Origin: JAAYCI01 sp031548875
GTDB taxonomy: Bacteria; Bacillota; Clostridia; Oscillospirales; Ruminococcaceae
DNA length: 45,326 nucleotides
Direction of reading: 5' to 3'
NCBI GenBank assembly: GCA_031548875.1
Contig: JAVBQQ010000027.1
Coordinates: forward strand, 1-45,326
Within the stretch, counting starts at the first letter, position 1, and each line of letters begins with the position of its first letter. The position numbers and the translations under genes were made by a program. Below, in pieces: positions 1-10,241 of this stretch. The notes beneath the pieces are model-generated. The model ran no database searches and was not told the origin of the DNA. It worked only from the letters and a program-made list of their open reading frames with translations.

Positions 1-1
1 G

Positions 2-328
2 GGGTATCTCATCTACCTGTTGTACGCAAAGCCGCTGTTGTTGTTCCGCGCAAAGCCGGGCGCCGCACTGGTCACCGAGGTCACCATCTTCACCGAGAAC
101 GGTCTCACCCACTCGGCCCGCAGCGAGGAGGACCTCACCCAGAACAACCAGAGCATCCCCTATTCCCAGCTGGTGAAGGCCGTGGAGACGCGCGACGATT
201 TTTACCTGTTCACCTCGCCCGCCAAGGCCATCCTAATCGACAAGGCGTACTTTACAAAAGGCGCGCCCGAGGAGCTGCGCGCCGCGTTGCGGGCCGCTCT
301 GGGCGGCAAATTTTCCTCAAAGGGCTAA
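2..328 (+). CDS. YcxB-like membrane protein, C-terminal part (5' end outside window)
   Basis: The frame is open from base 2, so the gene starts upstream of the window. The first visible residues (GYLIYLLYAKPLLLF) are hydrophobic and look like the end of a membrane segment. They are followed by about 85 residues resembling the YcxB-like C-terminal domain: a beta-rich stretch with the phrase IPYSQLVKAVETRDDFYLF. Such proteins are usually two membrane helices plus a cytoplasmic PH-like domain of unknown role. The family call rests on that phrase and the membrane-then-domain order. No function can be stated. Confidence 0.55.
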   Translation, partial: GYLIYLLYAKPLLLFRAKPGAALVTEVTIFTENGLTHSARSEEDLTQNNQSIPYSQLVKAVETRDDFYLFTSPAKAILIDKAYFTKGAPEELRAALRAALGGKFSSKG

Positions 329-336
329 ACGCAAGA

Positions 337-363
337 CCGCCGTGGTATCCCCGCGGCTTTTTT
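337..363 (+). terminator. weak terminator after the YcxB-like gene
   Basis: A short GC stem (CCGC at 337-340 with GCGG at 353-356) precedes seven T residues (357-363 region). It lies directly after the stop at 328. The stem is only four base pairs, so this is a modest call. Confidence 0.35.
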
Positions 364-410
364 GTCCCTCTTCGCCACAAACAAGCCGACTCCACAGGAG
401 GTGTTTCCCC

Positions 411-1052
411 ATGTCAGCGTTTGATTTCAAGAAAGAGTACAAGGACCTCTACCTGCCCGGCACAAAACCCGTACTCGTGCAGCCGCCCTCCGTGCGCATG
501 CTTGTGGTGGACGGCAGGGGCGACCCGAACACGAGCCCCGCCTACGCGGCGGCGGTGGAAGCGCTGTACGGCATCTGCTACACCATCAAGATGAGCAAGA
601 TGGGCGGCAGCCAGCCAGAGGGGTATTTCGACTACGTGGTGCCCCCGCTGGAGGGCTTGTGGTGGGGCGAGGACGGCTACTTCGACGGTGCCCGCATCAC
701 CGATAAAGGCAAATTCTGCTGGACGATGATGATCCGCCAGCCGGACTTCGTCACGCCCGGGGTGTTCGCACAAGCCAAGGATACGCTGCGCGCCAAAAAG
801 CCGCAGGTAGACGCATCCCTCCTGCGGCTGGAGGAATTCGCCGAAGGCCTGTGCGCCCAGGTGATGCACACCGGACCCTACGACGACGAACCCGCCACCG
901 TCGCCCTGCTGGACGCATTCATCGCCGCCGAAGGCTACCGGCCTGACTTCTCGGACACCCGCCACCACCACGAGATATACCTGGGCGACCCGCGCAAAAC
1001 GGCTCCCGAAAAGCTCAAGACCGTCATCCGCCACCCGGTGGCAAAGGCGTGA
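411..1052 (+). CDS. GyrI-like small-molecule-binding domain protein
   Basis: A 213-residue soluble protein. The ATG at 411 is chosen because AGGAGGTG lies at 397-404. An upstream in-frame start at 342 has no Shine-Dalgarno sequence and would fall inside the preceding terminator. The sequence (MSAFDFKKEYKDLY, then VRMLVVDGRGDPN and a later VMHTGPYDDEPATV) matches the GyrI-like/YdeE-type effector-binding fold found in small stand-alone proteins and in AraC/MerR-type regulators. Stand-alone members bind hydrophobic small molecules or hydrolyse cyclopropane-type ligands; which applies here cannot be told. No DNA-binding domain is present. It looks monocistronic and ends in a shared terminator with the convergent GNAT gene. 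Confidence 0.75.
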   Translation: MSAFDFKKEYKDLYLPGTKPVLVQPPSVRMLVVDGRGDPNTSPAYAAAVEALYGICYTIKMSKMGGSQPEGYFDYVVPPLEGLWWGEDGYFDGARITDKGKFCWTMMIRQPDFVTPGVFAQAKDTLRAKKPQVDASLLRLEEFAEGLCAQVMHTGPYDDEPATVALLDAFIAAEGYRPDFSDTRHHHEIYLGDPRKTAPEKLKTVIRHPVAKA

Positions 1053-1071
1053 CGGCATCTGATAGAAAAAC

Positions 1072-1093
1072 GGCAGGGCCCGCAGGCCCTGCC
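1072..1093. terminator. bidirectional terminator
   Basis: Perfect 9-bp stem GGCAGGGCC/GGCCCTGCC with a 4-nt loop. It is preceded by AAAAA and followed by ACTTTTA, so it can act in both directions between the convergent GyrI-like and GNAT genes. Confidence 0.8.
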
Positions 1094-1151
1094 ACTTTTA
1101 TTCTCCATCTGATTTTTGCCGCACCGAAGTAGCAGAAAATGCGGCCACACC

Positions 1152-1598
1152 TCAAAGATCCAGCTCCATCCAATGGTCTCCCTGCCGGAACCCGAATCGC
1201 TCATACACCGGCCTGCCCATATGGGAAGCGCCCAGCCAGAGCTTTGTGACGCCTGCGCTCCGGGCCTCCTCCGCCAGCCTGCCCAGCAGCTTGGTCGCGA
1301 TACCCTGCCCGCGGCAGGCAGGTGCCGTGTACATGTTGGTGATATATCCTTTTTTACCGCTCTTGTTTGTGTAGCTGGGCGGGAAGGCAAAAAACAGGAT
1401 GGCGGCCGTCGCCACCACCTGTCCATCCTCTTCGGCCACCCACTCTACCAATGAGCCGTCCGCCATGGCCGTGCGAAAAAACGCATCCAGCTCCATGTCG
1501 ATCTCCATGTCCGGCGCACTTCCCTCGTCCACCAGCTGTCGTTTGCGCAATTCGGCCAGCAGCGGAATCTCATCCATCCGTGCAAGGCGATATATCAT
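1152..1598 (-). CDS. GNAT family N-acetyltransferase
   Basis: A 148-residue protein with the GNAT acetyl-CoA signature: a beta-4-like strand, then YTAPACRGQGIATKLL (the R-G-Q-G-I-A pyrophosphate loop), and a C-terminal YERFGF motif. I choose the ATG at 1598 because GTGGAG lies six bases upstream. The GTG four codons earlier would overlap that site. The substrate cannot be inferred. The gene lies 83 bp downstream of lepA on the same strand, with a hairpin terminator between them, so it may be only partly co-transcribed with lepA. Confidence 0.85.
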   Translation of the reverse strand: MIYRLARMDEIPLLAELRKRQLVDEGSAPDMEIDMELDAFFRTAMADGSLVEWVAEEDGQVVATAAILFFAFPPSYTNKSGKKGYITNMYTAPACRGQGIATKLLGRLAEEARSAGVTKLWLGASHMGRPVYERFGFRQGDHWMELDL

Positions 1599-1641
1599 GC
1601 TTTTCTCCACGTTTTGATTTTTGTCTCGTCTGGTTTTCCTT

Positions 1642-1660
1642 CAAAAGGCCGTTGCACGGC
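1642..1660 (-). terminator. terminator after lepA
   Basis: On the minus strand a 5-bp stem GCCGT/ACGGC with a 3-nt loop is followed by CTTTTGAA, just beyond the lepA stop. The stem is short but correctly placed. Confidence 0.45.
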
Positions 1661-1681
1661 AGGCCGGCGCCTTGCCGGCAG

Positions 1682-3484
<1,803 letters not shown>

Positions 3485-3542
3485 GGAAAGTTCCTCCCGC
3501 TTGTTCTTTTGGATGGGATACGCGTTTTCGGCGTCAAGGATT

Positions 3543-3571
3543 ATTCTACCATAGAAGAGGGAGGATGGGAA
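3543..3571 (-). promoter_or_regulatory. promoter of lepA
   Basis: Read on the minus strand: TTCCCA (3566-3571), 17-bp spacer, TAGAAT (3543-3548), about 55 bp upstream of the lepA start. The -35 box is a 4/6 match. Confidence 0.45.
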
Positions 3572-3866
3572 TGAGAAAGATGCGGGGCGCCAAACGCCGT
3601 TTGCTTATACAGGGCATTATCCGGGGTTCGGATTTGAATGTATTTGCATCGCTGAATAAGGACAACCCCGAACCCGGCGAATTTGAATGGCTGCAAGTGA
3701 CCGGCAGGTAACCCAGGTTCGGCCTTGAATGCTGCCAGCCTTGCCAGATTTAGATGCATCAGCATTTATCTGTCCGTCTGCCACAACACACCGTACGGTT
3801 CCGTTTTCCCATTCTACCTTCTCGCAAAACCAGCGCTGCTCCGCCACCTGTGAACACATTTCAGCC
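3572..3866. other. intergenic region without a convincing gene (lepA / 3D-protein gap)
   Basis: This stretch has visibly lower GC than its surroundings. A 46-codon plus-strand frame (3571-3711) follows GGGAGG, but its third-position GC is only about 61%, well below neighbouring genes. A 93-codon minus-strand frame (3617-3898) has no ribosome-binding site. Three near-repeats containing TTGAATG occur at about 3633, 3682 and 3726. I see no recognisable RNA family. It may be decayed sequence. Confidence 0.4.
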
Positions 3867-3895
3867 TTGACGTGCCCGCCGCCGAGTGCTACAAT
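3867..3895 (+). promoter_or_regulatory. promoter of the 3D-domain gene
   Basis: TTGACG (3867-3872), 17-bp spacer, TACAAT (3890-3895). The predicted transcript start is near 3902, giving a leader of about 110 nt. Confidence 0.7.
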
Positions 3896-4012
3896 CAAAT
3901 TCCCTCCCCTCTTTTGGGCACACCATCAGGGGCGGGTTTCGGACCACCCGTTTGCAGCGGCCTTCCAAACCCCGCGCCACTCCGCCGCAAACAAATACAG
4001 GAGTTTTCTGCT

Positions 4013-4999
4013 ATGCACATTCGATTGGAACGCCTGCGCCGCCGGCTGCACCCCGCCCGTTTCATCGCTGTGGCGCTCTGCGCGGTCATCCTCGGGCTGG
4101 CCCTGTGCGGGGCCGTCAGCACCCGCTCGCTGCTCACCGTGCAGGATTCGCTCGGCGCCGACCACGTCATGCTCACCGCCGAACGCTCGCCCGAACGATA
4201 TGTCGACCTCGCCAACCTCGTGGCCGACCAGTACGACCAGGTCGTGTTCACCGCGGCCGAAGATACCACGGCCAGCGTGCTCATCCGCAAGGCCTTCCCG
4301 GTAACGGCCAAGGCCGACGGCCTGCTCTACCGCGCCGAGATGGTGGAGGGCACCGTGGCCGACCTGCTGGACGCCTGCGAGATCAGACTGGGCGAAGAGG
4401 ACTATGTGAAACCCGCGCTGGACACCCCGCTCACCGAGGACCTGCGCGCCAAGATCTACCGCGTCACCTACAGCGAAGAAAGCCTGCAGGCCGAGGTGGC
4501 CGCCGAAGACGTGGCCGCCTATGTGGAAAAGCTGCGCGCGCAAGACCCGAACGCCGAGTTCCGCGAGAGCAACGCCGGCCTGTACGATGTGACCTGGCGG
4601 CACCGCATGGTGAACGGCAAGGTGAAAAGCAGCGAGATATCCTCCTTGTCCGCGGTCGACGTCATCCTGCCCGCAGGCACCACCAGCGGCCGCCCCTCCG
4701 GCGGGTGGACAAGAGTGATGAACGCCAACTGTACCGCCTACTCCTCCTCGGGCGGCATGGGCGCGTCCGGCCTTGGGCTGTACTATGGCACCGTGGCCGT
4801 CAACCCGAACGTGATTCCCTACGGCACCCGCATGTGGATCGAATCCGCCGACGGCAGCTACGTATATGGCTGGGCCATCGCCACCGACACCGGCATTGCG
4901 ATGATGGCAAGCACCGACGCCATCGACCTGTATTTTGAGACATACGGCGAAAGCGTCCAGTTTGGCCGCCGCTGGCTGAACGTGTATATCTTCGACTGA
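4013..4999 (+). CDS. exported 3D-domain protein, probable cell-wall (lytic transglycosylase-like) enzyme
   Basis: A 328-residue protein. The ATG at 4013 follows AGGAG at 3999-4003. Residues about 15-35 form a hydrophobic signal/anchor helix after a basic start (MHIRLERLRRR). The central ~190 residues are extracytoplasmic and not recognised beyond similarity to YabE-type architecture. The C-terminal ~95 residues are a 3D (three-aspartate) domain: GTVAVNPNVIPYGTRMWI, then ATDTG and DAIDLYF, giving the D...D...D arrangement. The fold is shared with MltA-type transglycosylases and clostridial/Bacillus wall-remodelling proteins, so action on peptidoglycan outside the membrane is likely. It has its own promoter and terminator. 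Confidence 0.85.
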   Translation: MHIRLERLRRRLHPARFIAVALCAVILGLALCGAVSTRSLLTVQDSLGADHVMLTAERSPERYVDLANLVADQYDQVVFTAAEDTTASVLIRKAFPVTAKADGLLYRAEMVEGTVADLLDACEIRLGEEDYVKPALDTPLTEDLRAKIYRVTYSEESLQAEVAAEDVAAYVEKLRAQDPNAEFRESNAGLYDVTWRHRMVNGKVKSSEISSLSAVDVILPAGTTSGRPSGGWTRVMNANCTAYSSSGGMGASGLGLYYGTVAVNPNVIPYGTRMWIESADGSYVYGWAIATDTGIAMMASTDAIDLYFETYGESVQFGRRWLNVYIFD

Positions 5000-5141
5000 A
5001 ACCTCCCTCCCAGCACAGACGCTGGGCAACCCAGCGACGCGCGCCGGGTTGAGAGCGGCGGCGCAGAGAGTAAAGACTCACGCCGGCTCCCGCCCGCCGC
5101 CCGCGCCTTTTTGGCAATCTGCCCCGCCTGTCCGTTTGCAT

Positions 5142-5175
5142 GCCCGGCCCGCGTTCCGCGCGGCCGGGCTTTTTT
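5142..5175 (+). terminator. terminator of the 3D-domain gene
   Basis: Long GC stem GCCCGGCC (5142-5149) with GGCCGGGC (5162-5169), extended inward by CGCG/CGCG, followed by six T. It lies 143 nt past the stop. A second small hairpin (GCTGGG/CCCAGC, 5021-5035) without a T tract lies in between. Confidence 0.85.
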
Positions 5176-5239
5176 ATCGCCCGGCCGCACTGTCCGTCCG
5201 AAGCTGGACGCGTAAAACCGGATGCTTCGTGTAGAGCGC

Positions 5240-5269
5240 TTGAACTATTTTGTGCATTTTTAATAGAAT
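5240..5269 (+). promoter_or_regulatory. distal candidate promoter of the glg operon
   Basis: TTGAAC (5240-5245), 18-bp spacer, TAGAAT (5264-5269), in an AT-rich patch 80 bp upstream of a second promoter. Confidence 0.5.
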
Positions 5270-5317
5270 TTGCAAATTATTGAACGGCTCGATTTGCCAA
5301 TTTGACAAAGAAAGGGC

Positions 5318-5346
5318 TTGCAATCTGGCCAGAAATTGAGTAAAAT
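5318..5346 (+). promoter_or_regulatory. proximal promoter of the glg operon
   Basis: TTGCAA (5318-5323), 17-bp spacer, TAAAAT (5341-5346). The transcript would begin near 5353, giving a leader of about 150 nt before glgB. The TTGACA at 5302-5307 has no matching -10 at the right distance. Confidence 0.65.
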
Positions 5347-5385
5347 AAGAAAACAACACACAGGCAAGTCACTTTGCTTTCAACC

Positions 5386-5419
5386 ACAGTTGCTGGGCAA
5401 GCAGATGCGCGGCAACTGT
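5386..5419 (+). other. hairpin in the glgB leader
   Basis: Perfect 8-bp stem ACAGTTGC (5386-5393) with GCAACTGT (5412-5419) and an 18-nt loop. It lies about 30 nt inside the transcript predicted from the proximal promoter. There is no T tract, so it is not a terminator. It may be a stability or regulatory element; no known riboswitch is recognised. Confidence 0.4.
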
Positions 5420-5502
5420 TTGAGAGCAGCGGGGCAGAAAGCAACGGTCGAACCGGGGCCAGGCCGCCACCCGCAAGTAACACACGAGGAATGGACACCA
5501 CC

Positions 5503-7524
5503 ATGTATAAACTCACCAGCCTGAAAGCCGACACTGACATCTACAACTTCAAACGGGGCACCCATTACGAATGCTGGCGGTTCCTGGGGTCGCGCCTGTG
5601 CGAGGTGGGCGGCCAGGCCGGTGTTTTGTTTCGCGTGTGGGCCCCGCGGGCCAAGGCGGTAAGCGTGGTGGGAGACTTCAACCACTGGATGCCCGGCGCC
5701 CACCCCATGAAGAACCTCTCCAAAACGGGTGTGTGGCAGTGCTTCATCCCCGGCATCGAAGCGTACGACATCTACAAATACTGCATCACCACCCCGGCAG
5801 ACGAGCGCGTCTTCAAGGCCGACCCTTGCGCCCTGCACACCGAGACGCGCCCCTCCAACTGCAGCAAGGTGTACGACCTGGCCGGCTACACCTGGCACGA
5901 CGCCCGCTGGGAGCGCAAAAAACAGCAGACAAACCCCGTAAACGGTCCGCTGAACATCTACGAGCTGCACGCAGGCAGCTGGAAGATACACGACGACGGC
6001 AACCCTTACAGCTACCGGGATCTTGCCGCCGCGCTCATTCCCTATATAAAGGAGATGGGCTACACCCACATCGAGTTGATGCCGCTGACCGAGTACCCCT
6101 TCGACGGCAGCTGGGGCTACCAGGTCACCGGCTATTTCGCCCCCACCAGCCGCTACGGTACCCCGCACGATTTCATGTATTTCATCGACAAGTGCCACCA
6201 GGCTGGCATCGGTGTCATCATGGACTGGGTGCCCTCTCACTTCCCGAAGGACGAGTTCGGCCTGTACAAGTTTGACGGCACCAACTGCTACGAGGACCAG
6301 AACCCCCGCCGGGCAGAGCACGAGGAATGGGGCACCATGGTGTTCGATTTCGGCCGCCCGGAGGTGCAGTGCTTCCTCATCTCCAGCGCGCTGTTCTGGC
6401 TGTCCCAATACCATATTGACGGCCTGCGGTGCGACGCCGTGGCCAGCATGCTGTACCTTGACTACAACCGCAAGGATGGCGAGTGGGAGCCCAACACGAA
6501 CGGCGGCCGGGAAAACCTCGAGGCCATCGACCTGTTGCGCAAGGTGAACACCGCGGTGTTCAAGCGCCACCCAGGCACACTTATGGTCGCCGAGGAATCC
6601 ACGGCGTGGCCGCTGGTGTCCGCCCCGGTGCACAACGGCGGTCTTGGTTTCAACTTCAAGTGGAACATGGGCTGGATGAACGACGTGCTGGAATACATGC
6701 AGACAGACCCGCTCTTCCGCGCCGGCAGCCACCGCAAGCTCACCTTCAGTTTCTTCTACGCGTTCAGCGAAAACTTCATCCTGCCCATCAGCCACGACGA
6801 GGTCGTGCACGGCAAGCACAGCCTCATCGGCAAGATGCCGGGCAGCTATGAAGCCCAGTTCGCCGGGATGCGCGTCTTTCTCGGCTACATGATGTCCCAC
6901 CCGGGCAAGAAGCTGCTCTTTATGGGGCAGGAGTTTGGCCAGTTCGCCGAGTGGAGCGAGGCCCGCCAGCTCGACTGGATGCTGCTGGACTACGAGACGC
7001 ATCGCAATCTGCACGAATGGGCCAAGGCCCTCAACCACTTCTACCTCGCCACCCCCGCCCTGTGGGAACGGGACTATTCCTGGGAGGGCTTCGAGTGGAT
7101 CGTGCCCGACGACGCGGGGCAGAACATCATCGTCTTCCAGCGCCGCGCCGCCGACGGCAGCACCTATGTCATCGCCTGCAACTTCGCGCCGGTGCTGCGG
7201 ACAGACTACAAATTCGGCGTGCCCCTCGCCGGCAGCTATAAAGAGGTGCTGAGCAGCGACGAAGCCCGCTTTGGCGGAGAAAGCACCACCAACGGTACGC
7301 TGCGCAGCCGCGCGGGCGAGATGCACGGCCTGCCGCAACACATCAGCGCCACGCTGCCGCCGCTCTCGGCCGTCTTCTTCCGCGCACCCAGTTCTGCCAA
7401 CGGCGGAACAAAAAAGCCAAAGGAGGCGCCCAAGCCCGCCGCCCAGAAGAAGGTGGCCCAAAAACCCGCAAAGCCGGCGGCCCCCAAAACGGGAACCGCC
7501 CGCAAGACGGCCAAGACCAAATGA
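5503..7524 (+). CDS. glgB: 1,4-alpha-glucan branching enzyme with a Lys/Ala/Pro-rich C-terminal tail
   Basis: A 673-residue GH13 enzyme that makes alpha-1,6 branches in glycogen. An N-terminal CBM48-like domain (GVLFRVWAPRAKAVSVVGDFN) precedes the (beta/alpha)8 barrel. Catalytic motifs are visible: nucleophile Asp311 in DGLRCDAV, acid/base Glu364 in VAEES, and Asp432 in ISHDEVVHGKHSL. The start is uncertain: GAGGA lies directly against an ATG at 5491 (spacing 0) but 12 nt before the ATG at 5503, which I prefer. After the normal C-terminal beta domain there is an extra tail of about 40 residues rich in K, P and A (for example KKPKEAPKPAAQKK), which is unusual for GlgB. First gene of the glgB-C-D-A operon. 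Confidence 0.96.
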   Translation: MYKLTSLKADTDIYNFKRGTHYECWRFLGSRLCEVGGQAGVLFRVWAPRAKAVSVVGDFNHWMPGAHPMKNLSKTGVWQCFIPGIEAYDIYKYCITTPADERVFKADPCALHTETRPSNCSKVYDLAGYTWHDARWERKKQQTNPVNGPLNIYELHAGSWKIHDDGNPYSYRDLAAALIPYIKEMGYTHIELMPLTEYPFDGSWGYQVTGYFAPTSRYGTPHDFMYFIDKCHQAGIGVIMDWVPSHFPKDEFGLYKFDGTNCYEDQNPRRAEHEEWGTMVFDFGRPEVQCFLISSALFWLSQYHIDGLRCDAVASMLYLDYNRKDGEWEPNTNGGRENLEAIDLLRKVNTAVFKRHPGTLMVAEESTAWPLVSAPVHNGGLGFNFKWNMGWMNDVLEYMQTDPLFRAGSHRKLTFSFFYAFSENFILPISHDEVVHGKHSLIGKMPGSYEAQFAGMRVFLGYMMSHPGKKLLFMGQEFGQFAEWSEARQLDWMLLDYETHRNLHEWAKALNHFYLATPALWERDYSWEGFEWIVPDDAGQNIIVFQRRAADGSTYVIACNFAPVLRTDYKFGVPLAGSYKEVLSSDEARFGGESTTNGTLRSRAGEMHGLPQHISATLPPLSAVFFRAPSSANGGTKKPKEAPKPAAQKKVAQKPAKPAAPKTGTARKTAKTK

Positions 7525-7582
7525 CCCGCTCCACTGCTTTTTCCCTTGCACACCGCAAAACACCCGAAAGGAGTGGCAACCC

Positions 7583-8800
7583 ATGAAAGAATGTGTGGCC
7601 ATGCTGCTTGCCGGGGGCCAGGGCTCCCGCCTGTACGCCCTCACCAGCAAACTTGCAAAGCCCGCCGTGCCCTTTGGCGGCAAATACCGCATCATCGACT
7701 TTCCCCTCTCCAACTGCGTCAACTCCAGCATCGACACGGTGGGCATCCTCACCCAGTACATGCCCATGGTGCTCAACGAATACATCGGCAACGGCCAGCC
7801 CTGGGACCTGGACCGCCTGTACGGCGGGGTGCACGTGCTGCCGCCGTACCAAAAAGCAACCAAGAACGACTGGTACAAGGGCACGGCCAACGCCATCTAC
7901 CAGAACATGAACTTCATCGAGCGGTACGATCCCGCCTACGTCCTTATTCTGAGCGGCGACCACGTGTACAAGATGGACTATGCCAAGATGCTGGCCTTCC
8001 ACAAGGACAAAGGGGCCGACTGTACCATCGCCGTGCTGGAAGTGCCCACGGCCGAGACCGACCGCTTCGGCATCATGACCACCAACGCCCGCGGCCGCAT
8101 CACAAAATTTGAAGAAAAGCCCAAAAAGGCCGATTCCAACCTCGCCTCCATGGGCGTGTACATCTTCACCTGGAGCAAGCTGAAAAAATACCTCGAGGCC
8201 GACGAGCGGGACGCGCGCTCGGAGAATGACTTCGGCAAGAACATCATCCCCACCATGCTGGCGGCAAAGCAGAAACTGTACGCCTACCCCTTCACCGGCT
8301 ACTGGAAGGACGTGGGCACCATCGACAGCCTGTGGGAGGCCAACATGGACCTTCTGGACCCCAACGTCCCCCTGGATATCTGGGACCCAGCCTGGAAGAT
8401 TTATAGCCGCACCTCGGTGCGGCCGCCCCACCTCATGGGGCGCCACGCCAAGGTGGAAAACTCCATCGTCACCGAGGGCTGCATGGTGGACGGGGAACTG
8501 GAAAGCGCGGTGCTGTTTTCTGGCGCCAAGGTGGCGCGCAACGCCGTTGTGCGAGACTCCATCCTCATGCCCGGCGCTGTGGTGGAGGACGGTGCGCGCG
8601 TCAGCTACGCCATCATCGCCGAGGACGCCGTGATTGGCAAGGGCGCCGTGGTGGGCGAGCGGCCAGAGCACATGCAAGACCTTTCGGGCTGGGGCGTCAC
8701 CGTGGTGGCCGAAGGCGTGAGTGTGGGCGCGGGGGCCAAGGTACACCCCAAAGCCATGGTGGAACAGGATGTGGCCGCCCGAGGCAACGCCGGGGGATGA
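7583..8800 (+). CDS. glgC: glucose-1-phosphate adenylyltransferase, catalytic subunit
   Basis: A 405-residue protein making ADP-glucose from glucose-1-phosphate and ATP, the committed step of glycogen synthesis. The ATG at 7583 follows AAAGGAG (7567-7573). The N-terminal nucleotidyltransferase domain has the intact signature LLAGGQGSRLYALT with PAVPFGGKYRIIDF, and the substrate region LILSGDHVYKMDY (Asp of GDH). The C-terminal part is a left-handed beta-helix with hexapeptide repeats. It is 58 nt downstream of glgB. In Firmicutes GlgC works with GlgD, encoded next, as a heteromer. Confidence 0.97.
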   Translation: MKECVAMLLAGGQGSRLYALTSKLAKPAVPFGGKYRIIDFPLSNCVNSSIDTVGILTQYMPMVLNEYIGNGQPWDLDRLYGGVHVLPPYQKATKNDWYKGTANAIYQNMNFIERYDPAYVLILSGDHVYKMDYAKMLAFHKDKGADCTIAVLEVPTAETDRFGIMTTNARGRITKFEEKPKKADSNLASMGVYIFTWSKLKKYLEADERDARSENDFGKNIIPTMLAAKQKLYAYPFTGYWKDVGTIDSLWEANMDLLDPNVPLDIWDPAWKIYSRTSVRPPHLMGRHAKVENSIVTEGCMVDGELESAVLFSGAKVARNAVVRDSILMPGAVVEDGARVSYAIIAEDAVIGKGAVVGERPEHMQDLSGWGVTVVAEGVSVGAGAKVHPKAMVEQDVAARGNAGG

Positions 8801-9001
8801 CCCCAGCTTCGCCGGGGCACCTGAAATGCAGCCCCGCCCGCGCACATGCCCTGCAACCCGATTTACCGCTCACTGATGTTCGGCAAACCGGCGCTCCGCG
8901 CGGTTTGGAAGGCGGCTGCAGTTCCACCCATAGCGAAACTGGAACAACGATTCGAACAGAGTTTCACCCGCCGCCAAATACCCCCACAGGGAGGGTCCGT
9001 C

Positions 9002-10171
9002 ATGATAGAATCACGCGCGATGGGGATCATCTTCCCCAACATGCACGACGATAACATCCCCGAACTCATCGCAAAACGCACCATGGCGTCGGTACCGTTC
9101 GCCGGGCGCTACCGCCTCATCGATTTTCCCCTCTCGGGCATGTCCGGCGCGGGCATGCGCAGCGTGGGCATTATCGTGCGCCAGAACTACCAAAGCCTTA
9201 TGGGCCACGTGGGCAGCGGGCGGGAGTGGGACCTCGCGCGCAAGCGCGGCGGCCTCACCATCTTCCCGCCCTTTGGGCGTGAGGGCGGCAAGGTGTACCG
9301 CAGCCGCGTTGAGGGCCTCGCCTCGGTCATCGAATATCTCGAGACGCGCAACGAGGGCCTTGTGGTGATGAGCGACTGCAACATCGCCTGCAACATCGAC
9401 TACCGCGACCTGCTAGCCACACATGTCAAATCCGGCGCCGACGCGACCATCGTGTACGAGAAAACATCGCTCGACAATTGCAGCAAAAAGGACAACACCT
9501 GCCTTTCGCTCGGTGAGGACGGTTTTGTCACCGACATGCGCATCAACGAATACCGCGGCGGTGTGCAGAACGTGTCCATGTACGTGTGCGTCGTCGGGCG
9601 CGAGTTCCTCATCGGCGCCGTGAAGGAGGCCACCGTGCGGGGAGACACCGACCTCGAACGCGACATTTTCGCCCGGGGCCTTGGCTCCACCCTGAAGATC
9701 TACGGCTACGAGTACACCGGCTACTCCGCGCGCATCTGCGATATGAAGAGCTATTTTAGCGAACACATGCGCCTTTTAGAGCCCGGCAACCTGGACGCCC
9801 TCTTCCCGCGCGAGCATCCCATCTACACCCGTGTACGCGACGAAGCCCCTGTGCGCTACGCCATCGGCTCCGTAGTGAACAACTCGATGGCCAGCGACGG
9901 GTGCATTATCGAGGGAACGGTGGAAAACTGCGTGCTCTTCCGCGGTGTGCGCGTGGGCAAGGACGCCCATCTCAAAAACTGTGTCATCATGCAGGGGGGG
10001 GAGATCGGCGCCGGCACCACCCTGGAAAACGTGGTGGCGGACAAGAACGTCACAATTGCGCCGGGCCAACACCTGCAGGGCGCAAACAACTTCCCGGTGT
10101 TCATCGCCAAAAACAGCGTTGTGGGCCCCGTTTCCGCTGGTGCGCAAAAACGGGAGGACGACTTGCCGTAA
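9002..10171 (+). CDS. glgD: glucose-1-phosphate adenylyltransferase, GlgD regulatory subunit
   Basis: A 389-residue GlgC paralogue. The ATG at 9002 follows AGGGAGG (8988-8994). The fold-defining PFAGRYRLIDFPLSGM is kept, but the glycine-rich GGxGxRLxxLT nucleotide loop of GlgC is replaced by IIFPNMHDDNIPEL, and the catalytic GDH region reads VMSDCNIACNID. This is the pattern of GlgD, which lacks or has little catalysis of its own and raises the activity of GlgC in Firmicutes. A 201-nt gap separates it from glgC. That gap stays open in frame upstream but has no ribosome-binding site before 8988, and I see no gene in it. Confidence 0.95.
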   Translation: MIESRAMGIIFPNMHDDNIPELIAKRTMASVPFAGRYRLIDFPLSGMSGAGMRSVGIIVRQNYQSLMGHVGSGREWDLARKRGGLTIFPPFGREGGKVYRSRVEGLASVIEYLETRNEGLVVMSDCNIACNIDYRDLLATHVKSGADATIVYEKTSLDNCSKKDNTCLSLGEDGFVTDMRINEYRGGVQNVSMYVCVVGREFLIGAVKEATVRGDTDLERDIFARGLGSTLKIYGYEYTGYSARICDMKSYFSEHMRLLEPGNLDALFPREHPIYTRVRDEAPVRYAIGSVVNNSMASDGCIIEGTVENCVLFRGVRVGKDAHLKNCVIMQGGEIGAGTTLENVVADKNVTIAPGQHLQGANNFPVFIAKNSVVGPVSAGAQKREDDLP

Positions 10172-10198
10172 GACGCCTTCCGCTTCCAATGCTCAATA

Positions 10199-10216
10199 GC
10201 GGGCCGGCGGGCCCGC
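10199..10216 (+). other. GC hairpin between glgD and glgA
   Basis: A 7-bp stem GCGGGCC (10199-10205) with GGCCCGC (10210-10216) and a 4-nt loop ends eight bases before the glgA Shine-Dalgarno. There is no T tract. It may mark an mRNA processing or stability point, or modulate glgA translation. Confidence 0.4.
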
Positions 10217-10241
10217 CGCAGATAAAGGAGGAACTTGGGGT

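Noticed and set aside
3617..3898. A 93-codon minus-strand frame between lepA and the 3D gene
   Set aside because: TTG start without a ribosome-binding site, no family resemblance, and it overlaps the promoter of the 3D gene.
5302..5307. TTGACA as the -35 of a third glg promoter
   Set aside because: No -10-like hexamer lies 16-18 bp downstream; TTGCAA at 5318 pairs perfectly with TAAAAT instead.
5380..7896. An 838-codon open frame antisense to glgB and glgC
   Set aside because: Shadow of two well-recognised genes; no domain and no initiation site.
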